NCBI GenBank assembly: GCA_034509425.1
Contig: JAVTVJ010000076.1
Location: 2,728,001-2,792,000, forward strand
Direction of reading: 5' to 3'
DNA: 64,000 bases
Source: Eopsaltria australis
Taxonomy: Eukaryota; Chordata; Aves; Passeriformes; Petroicidae
Position 1 is the first letter of the stretch, and every line of letters begins with the position of its first letter. A model generated the notes under the pieces. That model was not told the DNA's origin. It did no database searches and worked only from the letters and a program-made list of their open reading frames with translations. Positions 52,285 through 64,000 of this stretch are shown here, in pieces. The position numbers and the translations under genes are program-made.

Positions 52285-55200
52285 TGGTTAAAGGAAAGGA
52301 GTAGGAAACCCAAATTTTCAGCCGTATTTGCTGGATTTATTAGAGATACTTTGGATCTTTAGAGCTTTACTTTTGAAAGTACTAATATTTTATGAGATTA
52401 CCACTTGTAATGAAACTATTCAATAAAACAGAGGAGGTAGAGTAAAAAGCCAGAGCAAAAGTTGCCAGCTATACTAGTCACCAGTAGTTCAGCTCCAAAA
52501 CATGATTTTACTTTTGTTTCAGTTTGGATTGGCAAAATAAGTTCTTTCCTTTAACCAGATGGGTTTTCTATGCTAATTCAAGCATTCTCTCAGAAAGGCA
52601 GCATTTAAAATTATTTACTTACAGAACTGTAGAGCCATAGCTCTACAGAGTACAGACTCTTTGATACATATGATAAAATGAATAAAGATGTGCCTTTGTA
52701 TTGTCTCAATCATTTCTTAACTGAGTGTACTGTTGATGAGCTTTTTGCCTTTAGCCAGTGTATCTAACATTGCTGAATCAGTAATTTGTTAAAAGAAAGA
52801 AATTATTCCTAGGAAAAATACTATTGTTTGGGTTTTGGTTTTTTTTTTTTTTATTTTTTTGTCAATAGGAGCAAAATTTTTTGATTGAACTTGACAAGAA
52901 CTGCAAAGTTTTTTTGAGTCAAGACTCAGGTTCTTTTATCCTTAAGTTCTAGCAGACTCTTGACTTTTACTTTTCCAGAGGCATGAGAAGATAGCTCCCC
53001 TAGGACTTTGGCTATCTCCCAGAATAAAGGAGCAGAACTGTTCTTAATGATATTTATCTGTTCAAACAGTCTGTATTGATTTTTTTTCCAATAAAATGTG
53101 GAATGAGACTTCCAAGTAAAGCTACACTCCTTCTTCAGAGTTCCTTGATGATCCAGCTGGGAGTTTTATCTAAAACTACCCTATGTGAGAATACTGACAG
53201 TGTCAGGATTCATTAAATGTTCTAAAACAATTAAAAGTATTCATATATGGAAAGAAAATTATTGTGGGAGAGAAAGAAAAAAGTATCTTCATAGGGTTTC
53301 TAGCTATCTACCTGCAGAAGCTCTTCATTGTTCTTTGAAATCATACGTGTGTTCAAAAGTTTTATGCTAAAATTGCCAGTGCAAATCTCACAGTCCCACA
53401 TTCTCAAGAATTCCTCTTGTTACCTCTGTGCTGCTTGGTGTTTCTTCTCTTACCATAACATATGGATGTATTATATACTACATTCTTCCTGAACACACAC
53501 ATGAAGATGGACATCTTCTGTGGTCATTTCTTATTGATAAACCTTGTTGCTTTTTGACTTTGTTACTTTTTGTCACAGTTCAATATTAACAATTTTCTAA
53601 TTATCTTCACTTGCTGAGCCCTTGTTTATCAATCCTTTAGTCTCTTCTCCTCAAGTTAATATTTGCCTTTATTCTAGTTAGCAACCTTGTATTGCATATT
53701 TATTTTAGCTAAAATCCTTCCCTGAATGTCCCTACATCAAATTCTTACTGAAAGTGCAGAGTACATAGATATACTACCTTCGTCTAGAAAATCTATAAAC
53801 TTATCAGAGATACATATATTAAATCAGTGTCATGTGATTCTTAAAATTCTTCCTGTTTTTCCATCTGAATGGGAATAACAGTTTAACAGGTTTTAGATTT
53901 TTAAAAAGTCAGAATATACAAACACGTATTCTGTTTCCCTAGAAAAACCCCTTATATTTATACCCCTATTTGCCTCAGACAAATGTGAAACAAAGATTTA
54001 GGCCTCATAAGTAAGACATTCTAGCAATTTTTAGGATAACTGGTAGGTAGGATGGATACACAGGGAAATCTAGGAAAAAGTCCCATATTACAGGATCAGC
54101 TTCCCTCAAAGATATCTGCTCTGTCCATGGTAACACACATATTGAAGCTCATGTTCTAGCAAACCTAGCTATACCATGTTTGGGGCAATGACTGTCTCAA
54201 GAACCTTCATCACAAAGAGATACTTGAGTGTTTCTACACCTGACTTCTCCTCAACCAAGCTGCTTCTCAAACTATGCAAACAATGCATTTGTCCTCATTT
54301 GCCTCTGGAAATCAAGGCCCTTACTTTCAGCATGACTTTTTTTCTATTCAATGAGGTTGGATGAGCTTGCAATCCCATCACTAACATTGAAGTGTATGAT
54401 TACCTGATCTATAATCTCATCATTATTGACCGCAAATAATATTATCTTGTCATATATTGCTATGTATTGCCATAGTAATCTCCCTAGCTAAAAAATGCCT
54501 TTAACAATGCGATCTTATGTACTTGTCAAAGGCTCTTCAGTGTCTAAACAATCATTTTTATGGATCTGGTAACAAACATATCTGATTTTCTTTTATATTG
54601 ATGAAAATACTTCCCCCGACCATTCCTTAGAAAGTTGGGGAACTGCACTTAAATAATATTCATTTATTCACCTCTTCTCCTCTAAACTTTCTATATCCCT
54701 GTTCCTTTTGAAGGATTGTAAGTAGAATTCGTATTCTCTGATGGAAATCCAAATGTTGCATATTATTCAACAGTTGGTTATTGCTTTAAAATAACATAAC
54801 AAAAAGTTTAGAGAAAGAAAAAGAAAGAACAAACAATCCCCCCATGATCCAATTTCATCTGCAAGTGACATTTAAATAGGCAAAAAGTGAAGATATGATT
54901 TAATCAAGATTCAGAGATGATTTATTACTTCTCTTGTGATAAAAGCCAGAGGCTTTCAGCATGTATGAATGCTCCATTGTGCTGGATGCTTTACATAGCA
55001 TACTAAATTTCAGGCCACTTCACTGTTTTATACTAAGAATTTTTTAGAAGATAATGTAAGGATCATCCAGATTCTTACTCCCTATGCCAGCAACAAGTAT
55101 CTTGAAACACTACTTACTACTTCAATTTTAAGACTCTTCTTATTAACAAAGAACTGACATCTAATAAAACAAAAGACAAAACGTAGATACTGACAGAGGA

Positions 55201-55471
55201 AGGAACGAGAATAAATAAAAGAATCATATAGGAATCCCAGTACACCAGGCACTGGAGTTATTTTAGCTCACTTCAGATAATTTAGACACCTAAAGTTAAA
55301 CTTGAAAGCTAAGTCTTTTTTCACAGCCAATCACAAGAAATAAGCGTATCTAGACTGAATCATATAAGTAATTTCAATAATTTCAACTCTAGTGTGATGT
55401 GTATTACTCCATACAAGTGTCCATATTTTTTCATAAAGCAAGCCTAAAATGACTAACTGAGATTAAGGGTA
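52285..55471. other. Unique AT-rich non-coding DNA
   Basis: Nothing recognised apart from a T-rich tract at 52826-52860. Confidence 0.5.
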
Positions 55472-55742
55472 TGTCCCAAGTAATCATTATGCATGATGCA
55501 GCCCTGCTTTCTTGGAGGTGGCTGAAAGCCTGTCTGCTGATGGAAAGTAGTGAATTAATTCCTTATTTTTGCTTTGCTTCTATGTGCAGCTGTTACTTTC
55601 CTTTTTAAACAATTTAATGAAAACCCACAAGTTTTCTCACTTTTACCCTTTCGATTCTCTCCCACATCCCACTGGGGGCAGAGAGGGCAGTGAGCAAGTG
55701 GCTGTGTGGGACTGAGCTGCCTACTAGGGCTAAACCATGACA
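55472..55742 (+). mobile_element. 5'-truncated LTR, avian ERV family A (ERVL-like)
   Basis: This is the R/U5 end of the family A LTR on the plus strand. Recognisable blocks are GCATGATGCAGCCCTGCTTT, GGAGGTGGCTGAAAGCCTG, AGTAGTGAATTAATTCC, AACCCACAAGTTTTCTCAC, GATTCTCTCCCACATCCCAC and the terminal GGGCTAAACCATGACA. The terminal block corresponds to the complement of the first bases of the 37778 copy. The U3 half, with the TATA box, is absent. The minus-strand frame at 55555-55761 runs through it and is not a gene. The start coordinate is approximate. Confidence 0.85.
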
Positions 55743-55878
55743 TAAATACATACAACCTCAATAACGAAGCAGTTATTTATTGGCTAACGTGCTAACGATG
55801 GCTAAAATGTAGGCAGTGCCTAGCCTAAGCTTTGGCTCACCATCCTAGTAAGTCACAAAATACTCTGTGATGGCCAGG
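55743..55878. other. Spacer between two LTRs
   Basis: 136 bp of unassigned sequence with a small tandem (GCTAACGT, GCTAACGA, then GGCTAAAA) near 55783-55808. It ends in the CCAGG target-site copy at 55874-55878. Confidence 0.5.
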
Positions 55879-56733
55879 TGTCAGAGACTGAAAATAGTTC
55901 ATGCCTCAAACATTGATATAAAGTTTTGATCAGAGAAGCCTCCCTGAAGATACCTGACTGGGACTTTGGACTGAGCTAAACTGCTGAGATTAGATAAAGG
56001 GAAAAGCCTATTGTTCAATCATCTCAGTCTGAGGAAAAGGAATGCGTCCACAGAGGGTGAAGCCACCAGCTGTACTGAGAATCATTTCTGGCTGAGTTTG
56101 GGGTGGGGGGCAAAGCACAGCTCACAGAAGCCAAGTTTGCACAACCCTAGCCCCCAGCTGAAGGGGGGAGGAGGATGGCGTAACCTCTGATCAGAGGCAA
56201 TACACACTCATCCTCCAGTACACAAACTGGCCCAGCTGTGGAACCCCCAACCCCACAAGCCATATCCACGGGACTTCCACGTGAGAGGCAGCTGAGGGGG
56301 AGTCACAATCCATCACAGACTCCCTAAAGTGCCCCCCAGACGCCTTGCACCACAGGAGTGCATGTGATGCAAGCAGAGTCTGCTGCTAGAGGCTGCCCCC
56401 TCCCCCAGGGGGACATGCCTGGACATTTCCACCTGGCCTGAGTGTATATCAACCCATGGCACTCTGTGCTTTTGGGGGGACTTCCACCACCGAGACCAGC
56501 TGAAGAGGACATCAAGACACCAGTGGAACCCACAGAGTGGTGATACTTCTTTGTCCCTGTCCCTCTCTGTCCCCCCATCTTTCTCCCTACTCCCCCTTTT
56601 CTCTTTTCTTCTCTCTCTCTCTCTCATGTTTACTATCAAATAAAACTCATACTATTGATTGGCATACGGTCTCGTTTGCACCTTAATTCGGGCAGAGGTA
56701 TTTCTAAAGAACTTTAATAATTAGATCATAACA
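55879..56733 (+). mobile_element. Solo LTR, ERV family B, with exact 5-bp target duplication
   Basis: An 855-bp element begins TGTCAGAGACTG and ends ATCATAACA, so its ends are TG...CA. CCAGG lies directly on both sides (55874-55878 and 56734-56738), an exact 5-bp target-site duplication. Inside, a GC-rich U3-like part is followed by a TATA-like GTATATC at about 56443 and a C/T-rich tract (56590-56626). The poly-A signal AATAAA is at 56639-56644, followed by a U5-like tail. It shares no blocks with family A. No coding sequence adjoins, so it is a solo LTR. Retroviral class is uncertain: a 5-bp duplication fits class I or III better than the 6 bp usual for class II. The minus frames at 56313-56639 are shadows. 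Confidence 0.82.
56639..56644 (+). promoter_or_regulatory. LTR polyadenylation signal AATAAA
   Basis: The canonical hexamer follows a pyrimidine tract and lies about 90 bases before the LTR end, the position expected of the R region of a retroviral LTR. Confidence 0.7.
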
Positions 56734-56738
56734 CCAGG

Positions 56739-57389
56739 TAGGCATGAATCAGGAGAAGGGGTGGCCTCTAGTTCTCAGTGTATTATATTTTCCCATGTTT
56801 CTGAGTTTCCATCTTCCACCAACTTTGTCAACTCCTTATGTTTTGCTTTGGGATCTCATATTTTGTAATGTTGATGTTTTCTCTCTCAAATTCTGCAATC
56901 TTCATCTCAACAACAACTTCTGTCTCTAATTTAACTTTGTTATCTTCCATGGGTGAGCTCTAGAGCCTTTCTCATAGTTCCTTTTCACAGCTTAGCTATT
57001 ACTTCTGAAGTCTGACCCAAAGTTGCACAGCTGGGCCACATCAGACCCCACCCTTGGATTCTTAGACCACAGAAACAAAGTCACAAAAAGAGGTTATAGA
57101 GGGTTTACAGACTGAAGAATATAGAGCATTTCTAGGAGAAAACTGAAGGGGAAAATGTTGGGGGGCTATGTAGATGTACATGTGGTGTTTCTCCTATCTA
57201 AACATAAATTTGGTGACAGCAAGAATTGGAAAATTGGAAAACATAATTTATTGAGGACAAGGAATAATATCTTACATAGTTTGGGATGGGAGAAAAATGG
57301 GAAACTTGATGCTACCTTCCATAATGGTAAGAAATAATAAGAGAAAAGAAGGAAAGATGCATGAAAGGATTAGAGAATTATGAACAAAA
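56739..57389. other. Unassigned DNA between LTR and telomeric block
   Basis: No gene or recognised repeat is seen. The last 100 bases before the telomeric block are purine-rich (GAGAAAAGAAGGAAAGATGC and similar). Confidence 0.45.
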
Positions 57390-57431
57390 GGGTTAGGGTT
57401 AGGGGTTAGGGTTAGGGTTAGGGTTAGGGTT
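57390..57431 (+). repeat. Interstitial telomeric repeat (TTAGGG)n
   Basis: About 42 bp consists of seven near-perfect vertebrate telomere units on the plus strand, with a single extra G in the third junction (GGGGTTAGGG). It lies in unique DNA, far from either end of the window. Four or more GGG runs separated by TTA make it a canonical G-quadruplex motif. Short interstitial telomeric blocks are known to arise when telomerase or telomere-derived DNA is used in double-strand-break repair, or at old fusion points. The 174-codon minus-strand frame (57272-57796) exists because this tract contains no stops in that frame. Confidence 0.97.
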
Positions 57432-57497
57432 GTGGAGGACCCTAGGGTGGGCCAGGTGGGTGGGTGGGCTAAGGTTGGGTGGGGGGGTGGGCCCAGG
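57432..57497 (+). repeat. G-rich degenerate tract next to telomeric block
   Basis: This tract directly continues the telomeric block. It is very G-rich, with repeated GGTGGG and GGGTGGGGGGGTGGG units and imperfect echoes of the telomere unit (CCCTAGGG, CTAAGG). It could be decayed telomere-like or subtelomere-like repeat, and is itself a strong G-quadruplex candidate. Confidence 0.8.
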
Positions 57498-60400
57498 AAA
57501 TGACAGAATAATAAAAAGGAATAAATCGTCTGGGTTGAATATGACTTTTTCTTCAATGTAGCGAAAGTAAGAGGGAAAAGCCTGTTCCAGTGGTAGAAAT
57601 GCAAATGCATAGGAGAGACTTTTCCTATAAACAAAACATAAGTCTTACAGATTCCATGGAAAATAGTCTTCAGCATTGAGAGAGAGGCCTTTCCAAAAAG
57701 AAGGCCACATGCTGGACTCATTGGCATTGGAGTCATTAACAGTGTGTCTGCTACTGACAAGGAGTAACTAATGGAAACATTCAGTAAGGTAAACAATATT
57801 CAGATAATTGTGATGATTTTATACTAGAGAGAACATATATGAGGAGATACTGAAATGACAGCCTGAAAGCAAGCACTTTTCTTTAGGATTCATTGCAATT
57901 ATAATATTGATGTGTGGTAAGAGTTGTATGCTGCCCTTATACAGGAAAATCCTTATGAACTTGCCTAACCTCAAGCATGTTCTTATATTTCCCGCAGCAC
58001 TATACTCAGCAATCTGCAGCAACTTGTCTTGTGATCCATATCTGGAATTATATGTCTCTGAGGGCACAATTCCTTGTTAATTTAAATAGAGTATACTGGG
58101 AGGATGGTAGCAGGAATAAACAAAAAACTCTAGAAGGAATGGACAAAATCAGAGCTTCCAACTCCAGAAAAAATTAATATTCTTTATCCATTCTCCAGGT
58201 AACAATTCTGCATCATACTTCATTACTGTCTGATTAGTATTCTTTTATCATGCTTTATGAGAGAGACTAATGTAATTATAGTTTAGCTGCATTAGTAAAA
58301 AACAAAAAACGAGGAAAATGATAAGATTCAATTAAAAATTATGCTAATTTGATAGGATGGAAAATTGCTCATGTAGGGTAAAAACTTATTACTAAGATAT
58401 ATTGGCTGTCCGTAGGAAAAGTTTCACAGTGCTTATGAGTATTTATTTTACAGTAGTTCATTCCACAACAAGGAACAGTCAAGGGAAAAGATTTCTCTTG
58501 TAAAGGATAACGTCTCTCTCAATTTATTATCAAGTTCAATGGAACCAGTTCTCAGGAAGAACTTGTACTGGCAGTTTGGATATGTTTAGCCTGCCGTGAC
58601 ACAGAGATACTGGAGCTCATTATGGACAGGCTGGTTTGCCTTTTAAGAGTAGGTAATAAAACATCCACAGGGACAAGCCTTGTTTCTTGGCAGTTCTGAT
58701 GAGCCCATGCTGAGCACAGAGCTAATTTGGCTCTACTTCATCTCTTTCTTTGGCCTCAGAAGATTTAGAAGCTTTTCCTTGCGGCAGGTTCAAGCACCAC
58801 ACACGTTTGCTTGGGGGAATGTGCATCCTCTTTAGTCATGCTACACAGTTTTAAGGTTGTTTTTCTTGTTTATAAGTGAATTCATGTAGACTTACCAATA
58901 ACCCTGGTCTGTGATCTCGATCTTTCAGCCTTTCATAAAGATGTGGTAACAATTTCTAAAACAACTGCATACTCAGAAACACACATAATATAGACACCTT
59001 GAATAACACTAAGCTATTTACTGCTAATAAGAACCAAGATAGCATGAAAGATGATTACCTTATGTTCTTCTTTAATTACTCAGTGTTCTACAATTAAGAC
59101 TTCACATAAAGTTATTTTAAAATACGCTTTTGTAGAAAATTTATTTCCATTGATTCACAGCTTATGCCTTCATGTAAGCATGCCTTAAATATTTAATCTA
59201 GGATGTATTGTTGCCTGCAAAAGAAATAGAAGAGTATAAATTGAGCAAAACATAGTTTTTCAAAAGTCAAAATTTAACATTGCTTACTCTACTCCACTTC
59301 CTTCCATTTCTGGGAGAAGAAAAACAAAGGATTTCTCCGTGCAAGACGAAGTTTATCTCTCAGTGGGAAAACTTAAATTAAGGCTTGTCACAGCAATAAC
59401 ATACTATCAAGTGAAAACTCAGAGGATGGACTGACAATCTCGTGTGAGTTTCCATTTTGCACAATACACCTAAGTATTAACACCAAAAAAGTAAAACCAT
59501 ACAGACACAAAACATTGCAAGCCACCTGAAAAACAAAACTTGACCTAATCTCTGTCAGCAAATCAAGAGAGTATGGATTAGATGGAGTGACATTTGAATC
59601 CATTCCAAAAGACCTAGAAGTCCAGGGGCTATAGCACTTCTCCTCTGACAGTGAGATCTTGGTTTAAAGATCATCTATGAATCAGAAAGAAAAGAGATTT
59701 GAAGTTAGGTTTTCAGGAAACTGACTTAACTTCTAGGCCACATTCCAAATTTTGGTTTATAAAACCCGAGTCTTTCCATGAAACTACTTGCAGACTGGAA
59801 ACAAATTTGAGCAAAGTCCTCAGAGAACTAAAATATCTTTAACTGACAAATGGATTAATTTTTATCAAAAAGTCCAGTGCTAGTCCAACTGCGTAGAATA
59901 TATCTCATTTAACACAAGATATCTGAGAGCTCAATGCTTTATCTCAAGCAATCCCCCTCTAGGGTTACTGGTGAGAGCATTAATTTCAAAGGGCAGTTTT
60001 TCCTGTCCAGATCACACACCTGTTATACAACACTGTGAATATACCTTGAAGTTCTTTTCAAACAGCAGAGAGTCACTCAGACATGTCTCCTGTTCATGGC
60101 TGACAATAGGGAAAACAAATATCACACAATGATTCTTATCATTGCCTGTTTTTAATTCTAGAACCAGTAGTTTATTTGTCATTCAGGCTCCTACTCCACC
60201 AGCAGAACTGCCATTCTTGGACTCATAGGAATATGAAGGAACAAGATGATCAGAACCAGAAACAATTGAGCCTGAGCCACACTCATATCAGGAGGGAAAA
60301 GCTGAGGTGACAGACCTGGAAGAGAATGGAAGCTGCCATCTGCAAACCTGCCCTGATCTTTCAGGGGATATTACTGATGCCTGGAATTCCCCAGGCTGTA

Positions 60401-63400
60401 AATTCTTGCCGCTCATCCATGTGATTGCCACTAATGACACTGCCATGTATGACCTCGAGAAGAGTGACCACTGATGTCTGGAGTTGAGGGCATGGTATCT
60501 CCAGTTTTTTCTGAATTGGTTTGCATTCTTTCTCTCTCACACCTGCTGTGTGAGATGAATAGGTCCTTTCAACATTCTCATTTGAATTTGGCAAATATTT
60601 ATTTCAGTTTCTGATAGATTGCAAGGGAAAGGCTATTTCTGATAAACAGTTGAAGTTTGCACTGCAGTTGGCTGTTCTGGTGGAGCTGTCTGGTGGGGCC
60701 ATCACCCCAGATTTAAATAGATTTTGAAGATCTTTCAACTGCAGATCAGTCAAAAAATTCTAATAAGAACGTTTTAAAACACTTGCCATAATTTGCCTCC
60801 AACTGCTAAGTCTGTATATCTGTTTGAAAGACAGAGGACAATGGGCACATTGATTTTTACATGATCAGCAGGATTAAAATTTGTCTATGTGCCTTTCTAT
60901 CAAATTAAGTGCAAAAATGTGATAAGGTTAGTGTATATTACTCCCATCAACATAATTCTGAATAGGAAGGATTTCACTATTTGTAGACTGCTGCTCTACA
61001 ATTATATCTTAATTGACTTGATCACCAACTTGAACACTTAATATTACAGTATCATTAGCCCATTTATTATTCATGTAAATCACACAATTACAGCAATTAA
61101 ATTGGTTGCCTTTTAAACACTTGGTTCAGTGATCTTTAATTAGACATCTATGAGCTGAATTACATGGAAAAGGTGCTAAATGTTACAACTGTAGTGAAGG
61201 GGTTTATTTGCCATATTATATGGGACAGATTTAGATAAATGTCATATGTATTAAAACATGCTGCCTCCTTGATACTTTCTGGTTACCTAGTGATTCAGGA
61301 CTACGTTCTAAATAGCACGGTAGGAAGATTCATCTTTTTAAAAACCCATTACAGGCTACATCCAAAAGGACCATAAACATAATGAAGCAAATCAAATCCA
61401 GAGTTTAACTTGCAATATAGTAAGTGTTTGGTGAGTTTTTTCCTGTCATTCATTTTCACAGAAGAGAAAATCCTGTCTACAGGCTAGATGTGCATCTTTA
61501 GACCCTGCCTGCATCCTCCCAGCTCTTAGTTTCCATACATACTATTCTTCTGTTCCAAAAATTACATTTCTAGTGTGCTAGGAAAGAATTTTTGCTTTAA
61601 ATATATAGAAAGAAACACATGGTTTAGTAGGAACCTTTCTGTTTCCACAAATACACCAGCCCAGTACTTCCTCTCAGTCAAAAGGACAAATTCAAGGTAC
61701 AGAGAATGAAACAGGAAACATAATTATGCTTCTGTATAAATTCATTATTTGTTTGAATTTGTCCTAAACTCTGAGTACAGCTGTAATCCCTTATCCTTAA
61801 AAAAATAGGAGAAGTGCAAAACATTGAGGGAAGAATTATCAAAGATCTGTACCTTTATTTCCTCCCATAGTCACTAGGGATCCTCACTCTGGAAAAGAGA
61901 TGATCCAGAGGAGATATACTACAGATCTATAAAATCCTGAAAAGCATGAAGAGGATGACTAAATATTTGTTATTAATTTTCCCTTCTAATACAAGAAGAA
62001 TGGTAGGAGTTATTACTCAAAGTTAGTTGAAGTCAAGATGCAAAACCAAATAACCAAGCAAGACAGAAATCAGGATGCATCACTGACTTCCTACTTTGTT
62101 CAAACAGATTGCTTCAAGGAGGACAGGGATATAAAACATGCAAAACATATTACAGTGTTTCTTAGCAAGAACTGCTTGCTTTTATTTACTTTTGGGTGTT
62201 TTAGGTTTTTTTGTATTTCTCTTTTATTTTTTTTGTTTAGATTCTGTGTGAAAACAGATTTTGTGGAAAAAAAATCTTAAAAAATTGTTCATTAAAAACA
62301 TTTCACTTTCTACACTGCATAGTAATGGATCCCTCCTCCAACTGCTTCTCCGGTTTCCTCCAAAGAATTTTGTTTTCATTGCATTCATTGGCAAGGGGTT
62401 TTATATGTCTGCTGCCCTTTCATGAATAATCATTTCCTCTGGCTTGTTTTGCATCTTGCTTCAACTAACCAGTCAGGAGAGGGACACAGAAAAAACCCTT
62501 TCTGCTGAAAGTTTATCTAGAAAAATATTGAGAAAAAAATTCTCAATGAGTGAGAAAAATATTCACACTCCTTCATCAGAATCTATATTTTTCTGCAAAT
62601 TGAGCATTTCCTAAGTTCTGAAATGCTGAATAACATGATAGTCAAGAGCTATATGGCCAACCACAAGCTAAGATACAGTTTTGGTTTTTGATTTCCATGG
62701 TCCCATAGAAATGGGATTTCCCATGTTTCCATGTGATTTTGAATGGTCTACATAATCTACTCCATTTCACCTCTCCTTACATAGAGTAGGGATAATATTT
62801 CACTATTTCCCATGGATATGAGAACAAAAATCCTTAATGAATAAGAGGTCTCCAGGTCTTATGCTGATGATCACACAAATGCTTAGCAGGATAATACAGC
62901 ATTCTGACTGTGCTCCCTTAATGAAGCCATTAACAATCTAAAAAGTCAATGAGGAACTTTAAGGAATGAATAGAATAGTAGTAAATTCCAGGAAATCTTT
63001 TATAACATTCTCAAACCGCAAAATGAAGAGTATCAAATCATTAACAGGGGACTTAATTGGAAGTGATACAATAATACAAGGAACATGATAAGTGAGATCA
63101 TTATATGAAGTCTAGTGATACAAATGTTCTCAAAATCAGGTTAATCTTTCTACTATTGAAAGGTAGAGGAAAAAATCTGCTTCATTAGATTTCATAACTA
63201 AGACTTATTCAGTAGTACAATAAAAACTGATAGATCACCAGAGTGATATCTAAGACTAGGGGCATTTCCAAGAACCTCAGGGTAATTTAAGCTGTATCTC
63301 AACACATTTCCACCTCCTTTTCCCCAACACCTTGTAACCTTCTTCTATGACTTGGGATGGTATTCCCCACTGATGTCCCTACTTTTCATTTCAGATTATA

Positions 63401-64000
63401 TTTCAATATAATTTCCCATAATTTTTTTTCCATTGAGTCTACAATTACTTTTGTATATGGAAGGTCAAAGAAAACTTCAAAATTCCGTTTATCTATTCGT
63501 ATTTTGCACTGAAGCCTTTCCACCATGACTTACAGACTATGTAATGATGAAAAGGGCCTATGAACCAAATCCTGGCCTCAAGGGCAAGCCGTACTAATTA
63601 TCTTCCATTTACTTTTGTTAACCCTCTTTATAGATGGGTTTTTTGCAGATGGGGAAAGTAAAGATCTCTCACTGACTCTCCTCCATCTAACAATGGAGAT
63701 ATATCTTCTTCTTAACCTTATCACTGTTTATTTTTAAATACTTTTCATGAGAAAAAAGAGAACAAAGACTTTTTATGGGCACATTCACTGCAACAAGAGT
63801 GCCTACACAAAGTTAGTGAAGTATATGCAAGACAAGGTTTATAAAATCTATCTAAAATTAAGAAGATTCTTGCAATTGGCTTTTTTATGAGTCAACTGTG
63901 TACTTATAGAAGCATTGCTTAATTAATTTAAAAGAAGAGAGTAAAGTCATACAGCAGGAAGATTTTAATTCTTTCAACATGGTTTCATGCACATTTGAAC
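57498..64000. other. Unique AT-rich non-coding DNA
   Basis: No recognised gene or transposon in 6.5 kb. Frames such as 57819-58067 minus, 59388-59603 minus, 60361-60594 minus and 62038-62280 plus are short and featureless. The last is driven by T-rich DNA near 62180-62240. The stretch at 61010-61260 is rich in homeodomain- and octamer-like motifs (see findings). A 7-bp-arm hairpin (TTGAGAA/TTCTCAA) lies near 62528-62546. Confidence 0.5.

Noticed and set aside
56313..56639. Two overlapping minus-strand ORFs with charged N-termini
   Set aside because: They lie entirely inside the family B LTR, antisense to it; the charged start is the translated C/T-rich tract.
57272..57796. Longest ORF in the window, 174 codons on the minus strand
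   Set aside because: It spans the telomeric and G-rich repeats, which lack stops in that frame; the middle of the peptide is Thr/Leu/Pro repeat translation.
1..64000. CRISPR arrays, bacterial operons, tRNA or rRNA genes, mitochondrial insertions, endogenous viral coding genes
   Set aside because: I saw no regularly spaced repeats, tRNA B-box-like arms, ribosomal sequence or retroviral polymerase motifs. A covariance-model or translated database search was not possible here and could still find very decayed copies.

Overview
The window looks like ordinary non-coding nuclear DNA from a bird: an intron or intergenic desert. It is AT-rich and CpG-poor, and no ORF encodes a recognisable host protein. 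The lineage call rests on the repeats. There are six fragments of the CR1 LINE, most with the typical 3'-terminal octamer-like end (ATTCTATGA on the sense strand). There are also four copies of one bird-type endogenous retroviral LTR family and one unrelated solo LTR. By my own sum these repeats cover about 6 kb (roughly 9 percent), a density normal for birds. I cannot name the species; the LTR families would fit a neognath bird, possibly a passerine.

Layout. 1-10 kb: unique AT-rich DNA with one CR1 tail (1290-1568). 10-20.4 kb: an A/C-rich tract, a longer CR1 3' region, a full-length minus-strand LTR (13970-14565), a short CR1 tail, a poly-A run and a truncated LTR. 20.4-37.7 kb: mostly unique sequence, with a perfect-arm palindrome near 24.6 kb, the best-looking candidate exon (25207-25340), one CR1 and a 155-codon orphan ORF. 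37.7-47.5 kb: one LTR and homopolymer runs. 47.5-49.6 kb: the most informative CR1, carrying decayed endonuclease-domain sequence, then a GATA microsatellite. 51.9-57.5 kb: a CR1, two LTRs on the plus strand (one a solo LTR with an exact 5-bp target duplication), then a short interstitial telomeric TTAGGG block joined to a G-rich tract. 57.5-64 kb: unique AT-rich DNA with a few homeodomain-type motif clusters.

No operons, CRISPR arrays, tRNA or rRNA genes, and no new multi-gene system, were found. The items most worth following up are the interstitial telomere block with its G-rich neighbour (57390-57497), the splice-site-bounded exon candidate at 25.2 kb, the decayed CR1 endonuclease, and a few unique stretches that resemble conserved non-coding elements. 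Family assignments were made by reading the sequence, with no database search.
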